64,000 nt of DNA from an uncultured Bacillota bacterium. GTDB taxonomy: Bacteria; Bacillota; Clostridia; Christensenellales; QAND01. Position 1 is the stretch's first letter. Each line of letters opens with the position of its first letter. The stretch is taken from assembly GCA_905188085.1 (NCBI GenBank), contig CAJJKN010000002.1, positions 248,001-312,000 of the forward strand. Reading direction: 5' to 3'. The position numbers and the translations under genes were made by a program. Positions 58,108-64,000 of the stretch are shown piece by piece. The notes beneath the pieces are model-generated. The model saw only the letters and a list, made by a program, of their open reading frames with translations, did no database searches and had not been told where the DNA came from.

Positions 58108-59436
58108 ATGAAACGTTTTCGATCTTTTGGTATGGGGCTTTTGGCCTTATCGATGACCGTAATGCCCGTACTTGAATTTGCAGCGGCTGCGCCTACGGAA
58201 AACAACAACCCGTTTTCCGTTCAGATTCAGACCGCCATCATTCAAAGCATAACAAACTCTATGACCACCGGCGGCGAAGTGGAAGAGGATGTGACCATCG
58301 GCAACGACGGCAGCGATGTGCCTGTGACGGCCGAACCTGCCGCCACGGCAGAGCCCACAGCCGAACCTGCGCAGACCGCAGAGCCCGCTGCTACCGCAGA
58401 ACCGGAACCGACCCCCGCTACCGACGATGCGGACAAAGCCGAGGAAGCCACGACCAAGATCCAAAGCAACGTGTTGACCCCGGGCACCACGAGCGCCGAG
58501 GTTAAGATCTTGCAGCAGCGTTTGATGGATCTAAACTATATGGATGGCGACGAACCGACAGGGTTCTACGGCTCTATCACCAAAGAAGCCATTCAGTTTT
58601 TCCAACGTACACACAAGATGAAAATCGACGGCATTGCCGGCGAAGACACCTTGAAGCTTCTGTTCTCCGGCGATGCGAAAAAATACACCATCTTCCCGGG
58701 AGACAGCGGCTCTGACGTTTCCAGCGCACAGCGCCGGTTGAAAGAGCTGAACTATTTTGACGGCAAGATTACCGGCCTGTACGGCAGCGGCACCACCTCG
58801 GCCGTAAAAGCCTTCCAGAAAGCCAATAAACTGACGGTAGATGGCGTGATCGGCACCCGCACTCGCGAATGCCTGTATTCCGACGATGCCGTAGAAGGCG
58901 TGAAAAAGGCAACCCCGGCGCCCACCAAAAAGCCTGAGGCCACCAAAAAGCCGACGAAGACCACTAAGCCGACCAAAACGCCGAAAGCTACCAAGAAACC
59001 CACGACCACACAAAAGCCCACCACAAACGATAAGGACGACGACAAAGTGTCCTCCAATGTTTCCGGCTTTTTGAAAGTGGCGTATGCACAGCAGGGCAAA
59101 CGCTATGTGCGCGGCGCAGAAGGCCCGAACTCGTTTGACTGCTCCGGTTTTGTATACTACTGCCTGCGGAAAGCCGGCGTTTCCACCGGCCGCTTGAGCG
59201 CGCAGGGCTATGCCAACAGCTCCCGCTGGTCCAGCGTGAGCACCTCCAGCCTGAAAGCCGGCGACCTGCTGTTCTTCAGCAGCGGCAGCGGCAGCACGCG
59301 CATTACCCACACCGGCATCTACATCGGCGGCGGCAAGATGATTCATGCTTCCTCCGGCCAGGGCAAGGTAATTATCAGCAGCATCAACACCACCTACTGG
59401 AAAGGCGCTTTGCGCTCTGCCCGCCGCGTATTCTAA
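58108..59436 (+). CDS. Secreted NlpC/P60 peptidoglycan hydrolase with two peptidoglycan-binding repeats
   Basis: A 442-residue exported wall hydrolase. Signal peptide at residues 1-28 (LLALSMTVMPVLEFAAAA). A Thr/Ala/Glu/Pro linker (about 75-105) leads to two PG_binding_1 repeats at about 128-185 (KILQQRLMDLNYMDG ... FFQRTHKMKIDGIAG) and 200-255 (SAQRRLKELNYFDG ... FQKANKLTVDGVIG). A Lys/Thr/Pro linker precedes the NlpC/P60 domain from about 320: catalytic Cys in NSFDCSGFVYYCL, His in ITHTGIYIGGG and the third residue near MIHASS. It would cut stem peptides between D-Glu and diamino acid. AAAGGGAG precedes the ATG. Upstream WalR-like box and inverted repeat suggest control by wall status. Confidence 0.95.
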   Translation: MKRFRSFGMGLLALSMTVMPVLEFAAAAPTENNNPFSVQIQTAIIQSITNSMTTGGEVEEDVTIGNDGSDVPVTAEPAATAEPTAEPAQTAEPAATAEPEPTPATDDADKAEEATTKIQSNVLTPGTTSAEVKILQQRLMDLNYMDGDEPTGFYGSITKEAIQFFQRTHKMKIDGIAGEDTLKLLFSGDAKKYTIFPGDSGSDVSSAQRRLKELNYFDGKITGLYGSGTTSAVKAFQKANKLTVDGVIGTRTRECLYSDDAVEGVKKATPAPTKKPEATKKPTKTTKPTKTPKATKKPTTTQKPTTNDKDDDKVSSNVSGFLKVAYAQQGKRYVRGAEGPNSFDCSGFVYYCLRKAGVSTGRLSAQGYANSSRWSSVSTSSLKAGDLLFFSSGSGSTRITHTGIYIGGGKMIHASSGQGKVIISSINTTYWKGALRSARRVF

Positions 59437-59461
59437 AAAACGCTTAGAGCAGGAGTTTTAC

Positions 59462-60397
59462 ATGATTACAACCATTACACTGAACCCCGCCATCGACGCG
59501 ACCTGGTTTTTGGACACGTTTGATGAAGAGGAGATCAACCGCCTGCAAGGCAAGAAAATCGACGCAGGCGGCAAAGGAATCAATATTTCCCGTTTTCTTA
59601 CGATGATGGGCTGCCCCACTTTGGCCATGGGCTTTTGCGGGGGCGACAACGGCGCCCGGCTCTCTTCCCTTTTGGATGAGGCCGGCGTTCGCCATAATTT
59701 GACCCCCATCCAGGGCGAAACCCGGCAAAATATGACGGTGTTTGTGGAAGAGGGCAAAAAGACCATCAAGATCAACGAGGCAGGCCCCGAAATTTCCCCG
59801 GCCGAATGCGAGGCGTTTGAAAAAGCGCTGACCGAACAGGCCAAGCAAGGCGGCTTTATCGTGCTGGCAGGCAAAAACCCGCCCGGCATAGACGGCAAGA
59901 CCACGATAGACCTTTTGTCCCGCGCGAAAGCGGCCGGCGCAAAAGTGGTAGTGGATTCCGAATCTCTGACGCTGGAAGAAGTGATTGCTTTAGGGCCTAC
60001 GCTCATTAAGCCCAATGAATTGGAATTTTCCAAAATGCTTGGCCGCCCGCTCGAAACCGACAAGGCGCTGATTCAAGCGGCGCGTGAAGTGGTGGCCAAA
60101 GGCGTGGAATACGTTGTGATTTCCATGGGCGGCGATGGGCTGCTCGGCATCAGCGCGGACAAGGCGTACAAAGTGGAAGTGCCGAAAATTGCGGTGCGCT
60201 CCACCGTGGGCGCCGGCGACAGCGTTGTGGCCGGCACGCTGATGGCGCTATCCTCCGGCGAACCGTTTGAAAAGGCCATCTGCATGGGCGCGGCGTTTGG
60301 TTCCGCCATGGCCTCTACCGACGGCACGGAGATTCCGCCCAAAGCACTGGTGGAAGAGATTCATTCCAAGATCACCTGCCACAGCGTAGACGCATAA
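59462..60397 (+). CDS. PfkB family sugar kinase, probably 1-phosphofructokinase
   Basis: A 311-residue ribokinase-fold enzyme. N-terminal TLNPAIDATWFL and GGKGINISRFL near residue 37 are typical of the 1-phosphofructokinase/tagatose-6-phosphate kinase subgroup; the catalytic C-terminal motif is STVGAGDSVVAGTLMAL near 250 and IKPNELEFSKMLG is also conserved. No fructose PTS or lac genes are nearby, so the substrate is uncertain (fructose 1-phosphate or tagatose 6-phosphate). Start after CAGGAG. It follows the hydrolase gene by 25 bp without a clear terminator, so it may be cotranscribed. Confidence 0.88.
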   Translation: MITTITLNPAIDATWFLDTFDEEEINRLQGKKIDAGGKGINISRFLTMMGCPTLAMGFCGGDNGARLSSLLDEAGVRHNLTPIQGETRQNMTVFVEEGKKTIKINEAGPEISPAECEAFEKALTEQAKQGGFIVLAGKNPPGIDGKTTIDLLSRAKAAGAKVVVDSESLTLEEVIALGPTLIKPNELEFSKMLGRPLETDKALIQAAREVVAKGVEYVVISMGGDGLLGISADKAYKVEVPKIAVRSTVGAGDSVVAGTLMALSSGEPFEKAICMGAAFGSAMASTDGTEIPPKALVEEIHSKITCHSVDA

Positions 60398-60416
60398 CCT
60401 TACAACAAACCAACCA

Positions 60417-60448
60417 AGCGGCATAGCATCGGCTGTGCCGCTTTTGTT
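60417..60448 (+). terminator. Terminator after the PfkB kinase gene
   Basis: AGCGGCATAGC / GCTGTGCCGCT stem with one G-T pair and a 4-nt loop, then TTTGTT. Confidence 0.8.
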
Positions 60449-60783
60449 ATGCGTAAAAAGAAAGGCGCAAGCGCGGCAGGGGCCTACAAAGGCGTGCGAT
60501 TCAGCAGCCCTGCTACGATCAGCTTGCGCACCGGAAAACCCGGCCGGTGTTAATGTGTAATGGATGCGAAAGGCCGCCCCGAGGCAAGCAGGCAACATAC
60601 AAGCGGCTGCGTAGAAAACACAACGGCAGACAATGCTTATATCAACAGATTCGCGGCGAAAAAACCTGGGCATACCCCTGCGGCAAAGAGATTTTGCGCC
60701 GCTTCCCTGCTTACCGGTTGCCCAAAAAGATTGTTTTACCGTTGCGCAATGATACAGCCGCCTGTTTTACCCGGGTTTTGCGC
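60449..60783. other. Gene-free spacer between two convergent terminators
   Basis: About 335 bp with no frame, RNA or repeat that I can support. Confidence 0.6.
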
Positions 60784-60820
60784 ATAAAAAACAGACACCC
60801 AAAGGCCGGGTGTCTGTCTA
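60784..60820 (-). terminator. Terminator after the SDR gene
   Basis: Perfect 10-bp stem ACAGACACCC / GGGTGTCTGT with a 7-nt loop and TTTTTT on the minus strand. Confidence 0.88.
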
Positions 60821-60843
60821 TTTATGTGTACGGCGGTTTTGGA

Positions 60844-61605
60844 TTACAGCAGCAAGCCGCCGGTACAGTCCACAATGGAGCCTGCCATCTGCGATGCTTT
60901 ATCCGAGAGCAAAAACGCCGTTACATAGCCCATTTCAATGGGGGTGCCGTATTTTTGCGTCGGGATGAGCAGGCGCTTTTTCTCCGCCTCTTCGGTGCCC
61001 TTGTCAAAATCCGTGCCGTGGGAGATGACGTAGCCGGGCAGGATGGCGTTAAAATAAATGCCGTATTTGGTCACTTCGTTGGCAAAGCCTTTGGTGAGCA
61101 TCAGCCCGCCGCCCTTGCTGGCCATATAGTGCACATTGCCGGTGCTGTTGGTGGAAACGGCGGATTTGCTCAAAACGTTGACGCAGCGGCCGCCCTTTTT
61201 CTCCCTCAAGCAATGGCGCACAAAGGTCTGCCCGGTTAAAAACAGTGCGGAAAGGTTGGTATCGATAAACCTGTCCCATTCGCTTTTGGGCATATCCTCC
61301 ACCGGCACTTTGCCCATCACCCCGGCGTTGTTTACCAACAAATCCACGCCGCCAAACGCGTCGATCGCGGCGGCAAAGACCTTATCAATCTCCTCCTGAT
61401 AGCGAATGTCCGCCTGCACGGCGATGGCTTTCACGCCGTATTGCTCCGCCATTTTGCGGGCAAAGGCCTCGCATTCCTCCGGCGCGGAATGGTAGTTGAT
61501 GACCAGGTTTGCCCCCTCCTGGGCCAAAACCTCGCTGATGCCGGCGCCAATGCCGCGCGCGCCGCCGGTGACGATTGCCGTTTTTCCCCGTAAACCAAGA
61601 TCCAT
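60844..61605 (-). CDS. Short-chain dehydrogenase/reductase (FabG-like)
   Basis: A 253-residue classical SDR. Cofactor motif TGGARGIGAGISEV near residue 13, NNAGVMG near 92, catalytic Ser in VLSKSAVSTNSTG and the Tyr-X3-Lys in VHYMASKGGGLML, and the C-terminal GSIVDCTGGLLL. It resembles FabG but sits alone, without fab genes, so it is probably a reductase for another ketone or sugar. GGGG before the ATG. Divergent from the ferritin-like gene. Confidence 0.9.
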   Translation of the reverse strand: MDLGLRGKTAIVTGGARGIGAGISEVLAQEGANLVINYHSAPEECEAFARKMAEQYGVKAIAVQADIRYQEEIDKVFAAAIDAFGGVDLLVNNAGVMGKVPVEDMPKSEWDRFIDTNLSALFLTGQTFVRHCLREKKGGRCVNVLSKSAVSTNSTGNVHYMASKGGGLMLTKGFANEVTKYGIYFNAILPGYVISHGTDFDKGTEEAEKKRLLIPTQKYGTPIEMGYVTAFLLSDKASQMAGSIVDCTGGLLL

Positions 61606-61646
61606 GAGCAGTTTCCCCTTTCGCGGAAGATGAATAATGTAATGTT

Positions 61647-61666
61647 AGTATAGCACAGTTTTGTGC
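61647..61666. promoter_or_regulatory. Divergent control region with inverted repeat
   Basis: Minus-strand extended -10 TGCTATACT (61647-61655) for the SDR gene overlaps the inverted repeat GCACA / TGTGC at 61653-61657 and 61662-61666. The repeat lies midway to the ferritin-like gene and could be an operator shared by both. Confidence 0.4.
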
Positions 61667-61699
61667 AATACAGAAAACCAAAACCGGAAAGGAGCAAAA

Positions 61700-62230
61700 A
61701 TGATGGACCATTCGACCTCTACACAGGCGCTGCCTCCCTATCCGCCGATACATCCGCAGAAAAACCCCTGCTACGCCCGCCTGTTGGCCGAGGACTATGC
61801 CGGCGTGCAAAGCGAATTGACCGCCATTGCGCAATATCTGTATCAATCCGTGCTGACGCAAACGGAGCCGGCGTTGGCCAAAACGCTGGCGCGCATCGCA
61901 CAGGACGAAATGCACCATTTGCAGATTTTGGCCAAACTGATCCACGCCCTCGGCGGCGATCCGCAATACCGCGCGCGCACCAACCCCACCATGGGGCATT
62001 TTTGGAGCGGGCAAAACGTTTGCTACCAGACCTCTGTGCCGGACCTGCTTTTTCAGGATATCCAGGGGGAAAAGGCCGCCATTGAAGGCTACCGGCGGCG
62101 CATTGCCTGCATTTTGGACGAATCCGTCAGGCAAAATTTGCAGCGCATCCTCCTGGATGAAGAGCGACACCTGGCATTGTTGACCCGGCTTTTACAAGAT
62201 CGGCAGCAGCGGCCATGCGGCGAGCGTTAA
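61700..62230 (+). CDS. Ferritin-like/rubrerythrin-type diiron protein
   Basis: A 176-residue four-helix protein. Metal-ligand pattern of ferritin-like diiron proteins: Glu in VQSELTAIAQYLYQ, E-X2-H in AQDEMHHLQILAKL, Glu in GEKAAIEGYRRRIA, E-X2-H in LDEERHLALLTRLL. The N-terminal 25 residues are Pro-rich and not part of the fold. Similar proteins in clostridia act in peroxide or iron handling, but no rubredoxin domain is attached, so electrons would come from a partner. GGAAAGGAG precedes ATG 61700. Confidence 0.82.
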   Translation: MMDHSTSTQALPPYPPIHPQKNPCYARLLAEDYAGVQSELTAIAQYLYQSVLTQTEPALAKTLARIAQDEMHHLQILAKLIHALGGDPQYRARTNPTMGHFWSGQNVCYQTSVPDLLFQDIQGEKAAIEGYRRRIACILDESVRQNLQRILLDEERHLALLTRLLQDRQQRPCGER

Positions 62231-62596
62231 ATGATTCCATACTAAACATCGCCATCTCCCCTTGTCTGCAAAGCGGCGCACTTTGTCTGTGGGCCGCTTT
62301 GTACAAAGGGGCTTGGACATCAGCAAGCAAAAAACCGGCGTTTTTATGCCCGTGCTGTTCGGCATGGGCGGGCCGGATAACGGATACAAGGGGCTCGGCT
62401 CGCGTGATGATCACAGCGTTGCCGCGGGCTGTTAGGGCGCTTTTCCCTCATATAGCCGTCGTTGTCTAGACGATAACGGGCGGTGAAAGACAAGCCGAAC
62501 CATTGCGGCCTTTTCCGGTGCATGGCGGGAACCTTTTCGCAGAGGCGCTGCAAACGGCGCGGGCAAAATGCTCTATATCGCGTTGAAAAAATAGTG
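62231..62596. other. Gene-free spacer before the PNPOx-like gene
   Basis: About 365 bp without a supported gene or RNA. A plus-strand TATAAT at 62597-62602 just beyond it is the probable -10 element of the next gene; no convincing -35. Confidence 0.55.
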
Positions 62597-62627
62597 TATA
62601 ATAGTGCGCAAAAAGGAGGCCGATCCC

Positions 62628-63107
62628 ATGATGAGACGAAAGGACAGGCAGATTACAGACCCGGCGCGTATTCGGGAAATCTTTACCGAAAGCATGGCGT
62701 GCCGCGTGGCGTTTTGCGGTGAAACGGGGCCGTACATTGTGCCGCTGAGCTTTGGGGTACACTATAACGAAAACGGCGAAGCGGACAGATTGTACTTCCA
62801 CGGCGCGGCCGAAGGGCGCAAGATGACGCTTTTATCCAAAGACCCTGTTGTGGGCTTTGAATTGGACAAGGCGCTGAATGTAAAACAGGCCGAGACGGCG
62901 TGCGGGTATTCCATGCGCTATCAAAGCATCATCGGCACGGGCACGGCCCGGCTGCTGACGGATTTTGCGGACAAACGCGCGGCGCTTGACTGCATCATGG
63001 CGCAATACACCCCCGGCCAAAGCTGGACGTATCCGGACGCTATGCTGGCGCAAACGGCGGCATGGTGCATTGAAATTCAAACCCTTTGCTGCAAAGCCAA
63101 CGCATAA
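62628..63107 (+). CDS. Pyridoxamine 5'-phosphate oxidase-like flavin protein (NimA type)
   Basis: A 159-residue split-barrel FMN-binding-fold protein. Segments RVAFCGETGPYIVPLSFGVH, RLYFHGAAEGRKMTLLSKDP, VGFELDKA and the C-terminal AWCIEIQTLCCKAN are characteristic of the NimA/PNPOx-like group that includes nitroimidazole reductases. Activity unknown. AAGGAGG stands eight bases before ATG 62628. Not obviously cotranscribed with its neighbours. Confidence 0.88.
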   Translation: MMRRKDRQITDPARIREIFTESMACRVAFCGETGPYIVPLSFGVHYNENGEADRLYFHGAAEGRKMTLLSKDPVVGFELDKALNVKQAETACGYSMRYQSIIGTGTARLLTDFADKRAALDCIMAQYTPGQSWTYPDAMLAQTAAWCIEIQTLCCKANA

Positions 63108-63209
63108 GCCCCGCAAAGCAGTGGAAAAACGGCGGGAAATATGGTAAAATATATAGAATTTTGTATTGAATCGAGCGGGGCCTGAAAATGCCTCGGGGGA
63201 AGGGTTTGC

Positions 63210-63917
63210 ATGAAGGAAAAGGATCTGCTGGTGTTTATTCCCGCGCATAACGAGCGGGACAACATTCCAAAGGTGGCCAACGATTTGCGCACGCATTGCC
63301 CGGAGGTGGATTTTGTCGTGATAGACGACGGCTCTACCGACGATACGGTGGACGTCTGCCGGGCGCACGGGGTGCCGGTAATGCCGCTGCCCGTAAATTT
63401 GGGGCTGGACGGTGTTTTCCAAACGGGCAACAAATATGCCTACCTGCACGGCTACCGCCGCACGCTTCAGTTTGACGGCGATGGGCAGCACTGCGCAGCG
63501 TATATTCACGCCATGATGGAACGGATGGACCAGGGCTATGATATTGTCGTGGGTTCGCGGTTTGTCACAAAGAAAAAACCGGCCAGCTTGCGCATGGCGG
63601 GCTCCCGGCTGTTGAGCTTTGTGTTTCGGCTGACCACCGGCAAAACCCTCAAAGACCCGACCAGCGGCATGCGCATGGTAAACCGCACGATTATGAAGCA
63701 GGTGGCGTTTGATTTAAACTGCGGCGAAGAGCCGGACACCTGGGCCTATTTTGCGCGCCGGGGCGCCACGATTTCCGAAGTGCAGGTGGAAATGCGCGAA
63801 CGCGAAGCCGGGACAAGCTATTTAACCCTTGGCCGCTCCATTTCCTATATGTGCCGGATGATGGTGTCCATGGTGTTTATCAACCTGTTTCGCGGACGAG
63901 GAGGCAGCAAAGCATGA
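63210..63917 (+). CDS. Glycosyltransferase family 2, dolichyl-phosphate mannosyltransferase-like
   Basis: A 235-residue GT-A enzyme without membrane segments. FIPAHNERDNIPKVANDL near residue 9, nucleotide site DFVVIDDGSTDDTVDV near 33, metal site QFDGDGQHCAAYI near 89, and DPTSGMRMVNRTIM. Similar to polyprenyl-phosphate sugar transferases that load a lipid carrier for wall polymers or glycans. The ATG follows GGGGAAGGG. Its stop codon overlaps the start of a DUF2304 gene, a common pairing in such loci. Confidence 0.92.
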   Translation: MKEKDLLVFIPAHNERDNIPKVANDLRTHCPEVDFVVIDDGSTDDTVDVCRAHGVPVMPLPVNLGLDGVFQTGNKYAYLHGYRRTLQFDGDGQHCAAYIHAMMERMDQGYDIVVGSRFVTKKKPASLRMAGSRLLSFVFRLTTGKTLKDPTSGMRMVNRTIMKQVAFDLNCGEEPDTWAYFARRGATISEVQVEMREREAGTSYLTLGRSISYMCRMMVSMVFINLFRGRGGSKA

Positions 63918-64000
63918 TCACATTAAAATTAAGAATCATCTTACTGGTCATTTCCCTGCTGGTGCTGTTTTATGTGGTGCATAAAATCCGCAAATCCAAA
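63914..64000 (+). CDS. DUF2304 family membrane protein, N-terminal part
   Basis: The first 29 residues only; the gene runs off the window. A membrane helix at about residues 5-24 (KLRIILLVISLLVLFYVVH) is followed by KIRKSK. The ATGA overlap with the GT2 stop codon and the GT2-DUF2304 pairing in Firmicutes support the name. DUF2304 proteins are thought to accompany polyprenyl-phosphate glycosyltransferases. Confidence 0.7.
   Translation, partial: MITLKLRIILLVISLLVLFYVVHKIRKSK

Noticed and set aside
58330..59030. Short repeated units suggesting a CRISPR or satellite repeat
   Set aside because: They are in-frame codons for Thr/Ala/Glu/Pro and Lys/Thr/Pro linkers of the wall hydrolase; spacing irregular.
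62604..62627. Upstream ATG extending the PNPOx-like gene by eight codons
   Set aside because: AAGGAGG falls inside this extension, correctly spaced to the ATG at 62628 instead.

Overview
The window looks like an ordinary stretch of chromosome from an endospore-forming Clostridia-type Firmicute, moderately GC-rich. Evidence is the sporulation set (spoIIAA-spoIIAB-sigF, spoVAC-D-E, yunB), the T-box leader on hisS-aspS, the neighbourhoods typical of Clostridia (tgt-yajC-secDF-recJ-relA-dtd-hemZ-hisS-aspS; ireB-ruvX; iscR-iscS-iscU; yerC-pcrA) and frequent TTG/GTG starts behind strong AAGGAGG ribosome sites. Features of the order Christensenellales are possible (Thr/Pro/Lys-rich linkers in the cell wall hydrolase), but I cannot fix the taxon. 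No transposase, integrase, phage gene, CRISPR array, tRNA or rRNA was seen.

Layout. 1-2.3 kb (minus): 5' end of pcrA, yerC, a two-OB SSB-like protein, an aldo/keto reductase. 2.7-3.6 kb (plus): corA. 3.9-8.8 kb (minus): type IIA topoisomerase pair (probably parC/parE) behind a small membrane protein. 8.9-13.9 kb (minus): SPOR protein, pyrH-tsf-rpsB, a TPR-like protein, then ireB, an Fe-S aldo/keto reductase, ruvX and a YrzB-like gene up to 15.5 kb. 15.6-17.9 kb: a 51-residue membrane peptide with a sigma-G-like promoter, then iscU-iscS-iscR. 18.4-26 kb: glyA, an RseC-like gene, tcdA, aspS, hisS with T-box, hemZ, dtd. 26-37 kb: relA, recJ, secF, secD, a TIGR04086 membrane protein, an iron alcohol dehydrogenase, yajC, tgt. 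37-42.5 kb: a 1-kb AT-rich gene-free island, queA, ruvB-ruvA-ruvC, proA. 42.7-54.8 kb: BofC-like gene, yebC, yunB, a class A PBP (plus), spoVA operon with two new tiny genes, sigF operon, and a second class A PBP (plus) divergent from spoIIAA. 55.6-64 kb: Eis-like acetyltransferase, galE, an NlpC/P60 wall hydrolase (plus), PfkB kinase (plus), SDR (minus), ferritin-like protein, flavin/PNPOx-like protein, GT2 and the start of a DUF2304 gene (plus).

How the parts fit. The right third is centred on sporulation and the cell wall. The spoIIA promoter region has a perfect Spo0A box, a second near-perfect box and a sigma-H-like promoter. Sigma-G-like promoters precede two tiny membrane-peptide genes, one of them at the head of the spoVA operon. 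The NlpC/P60 gene has a WalR-like box and a long inverted repeat in front of it. The left two thirds is housekeeping: replication topology, translation, Fe-S assembly, protein export, stringent response, tRNA modification and recombination.

I did not find a clearly new multi-gene system. The items most worth a second look are the two tiny putative forespore membrane peptides, the doubled regulatory architecture between spoIIA and the PBP gene, the wall-hydrolase promoter region, the probable Asp specifier in the hisS-aspS T-box, and the AT-rich island at 37.1-37.9 kb. Base composition statements are by eye.
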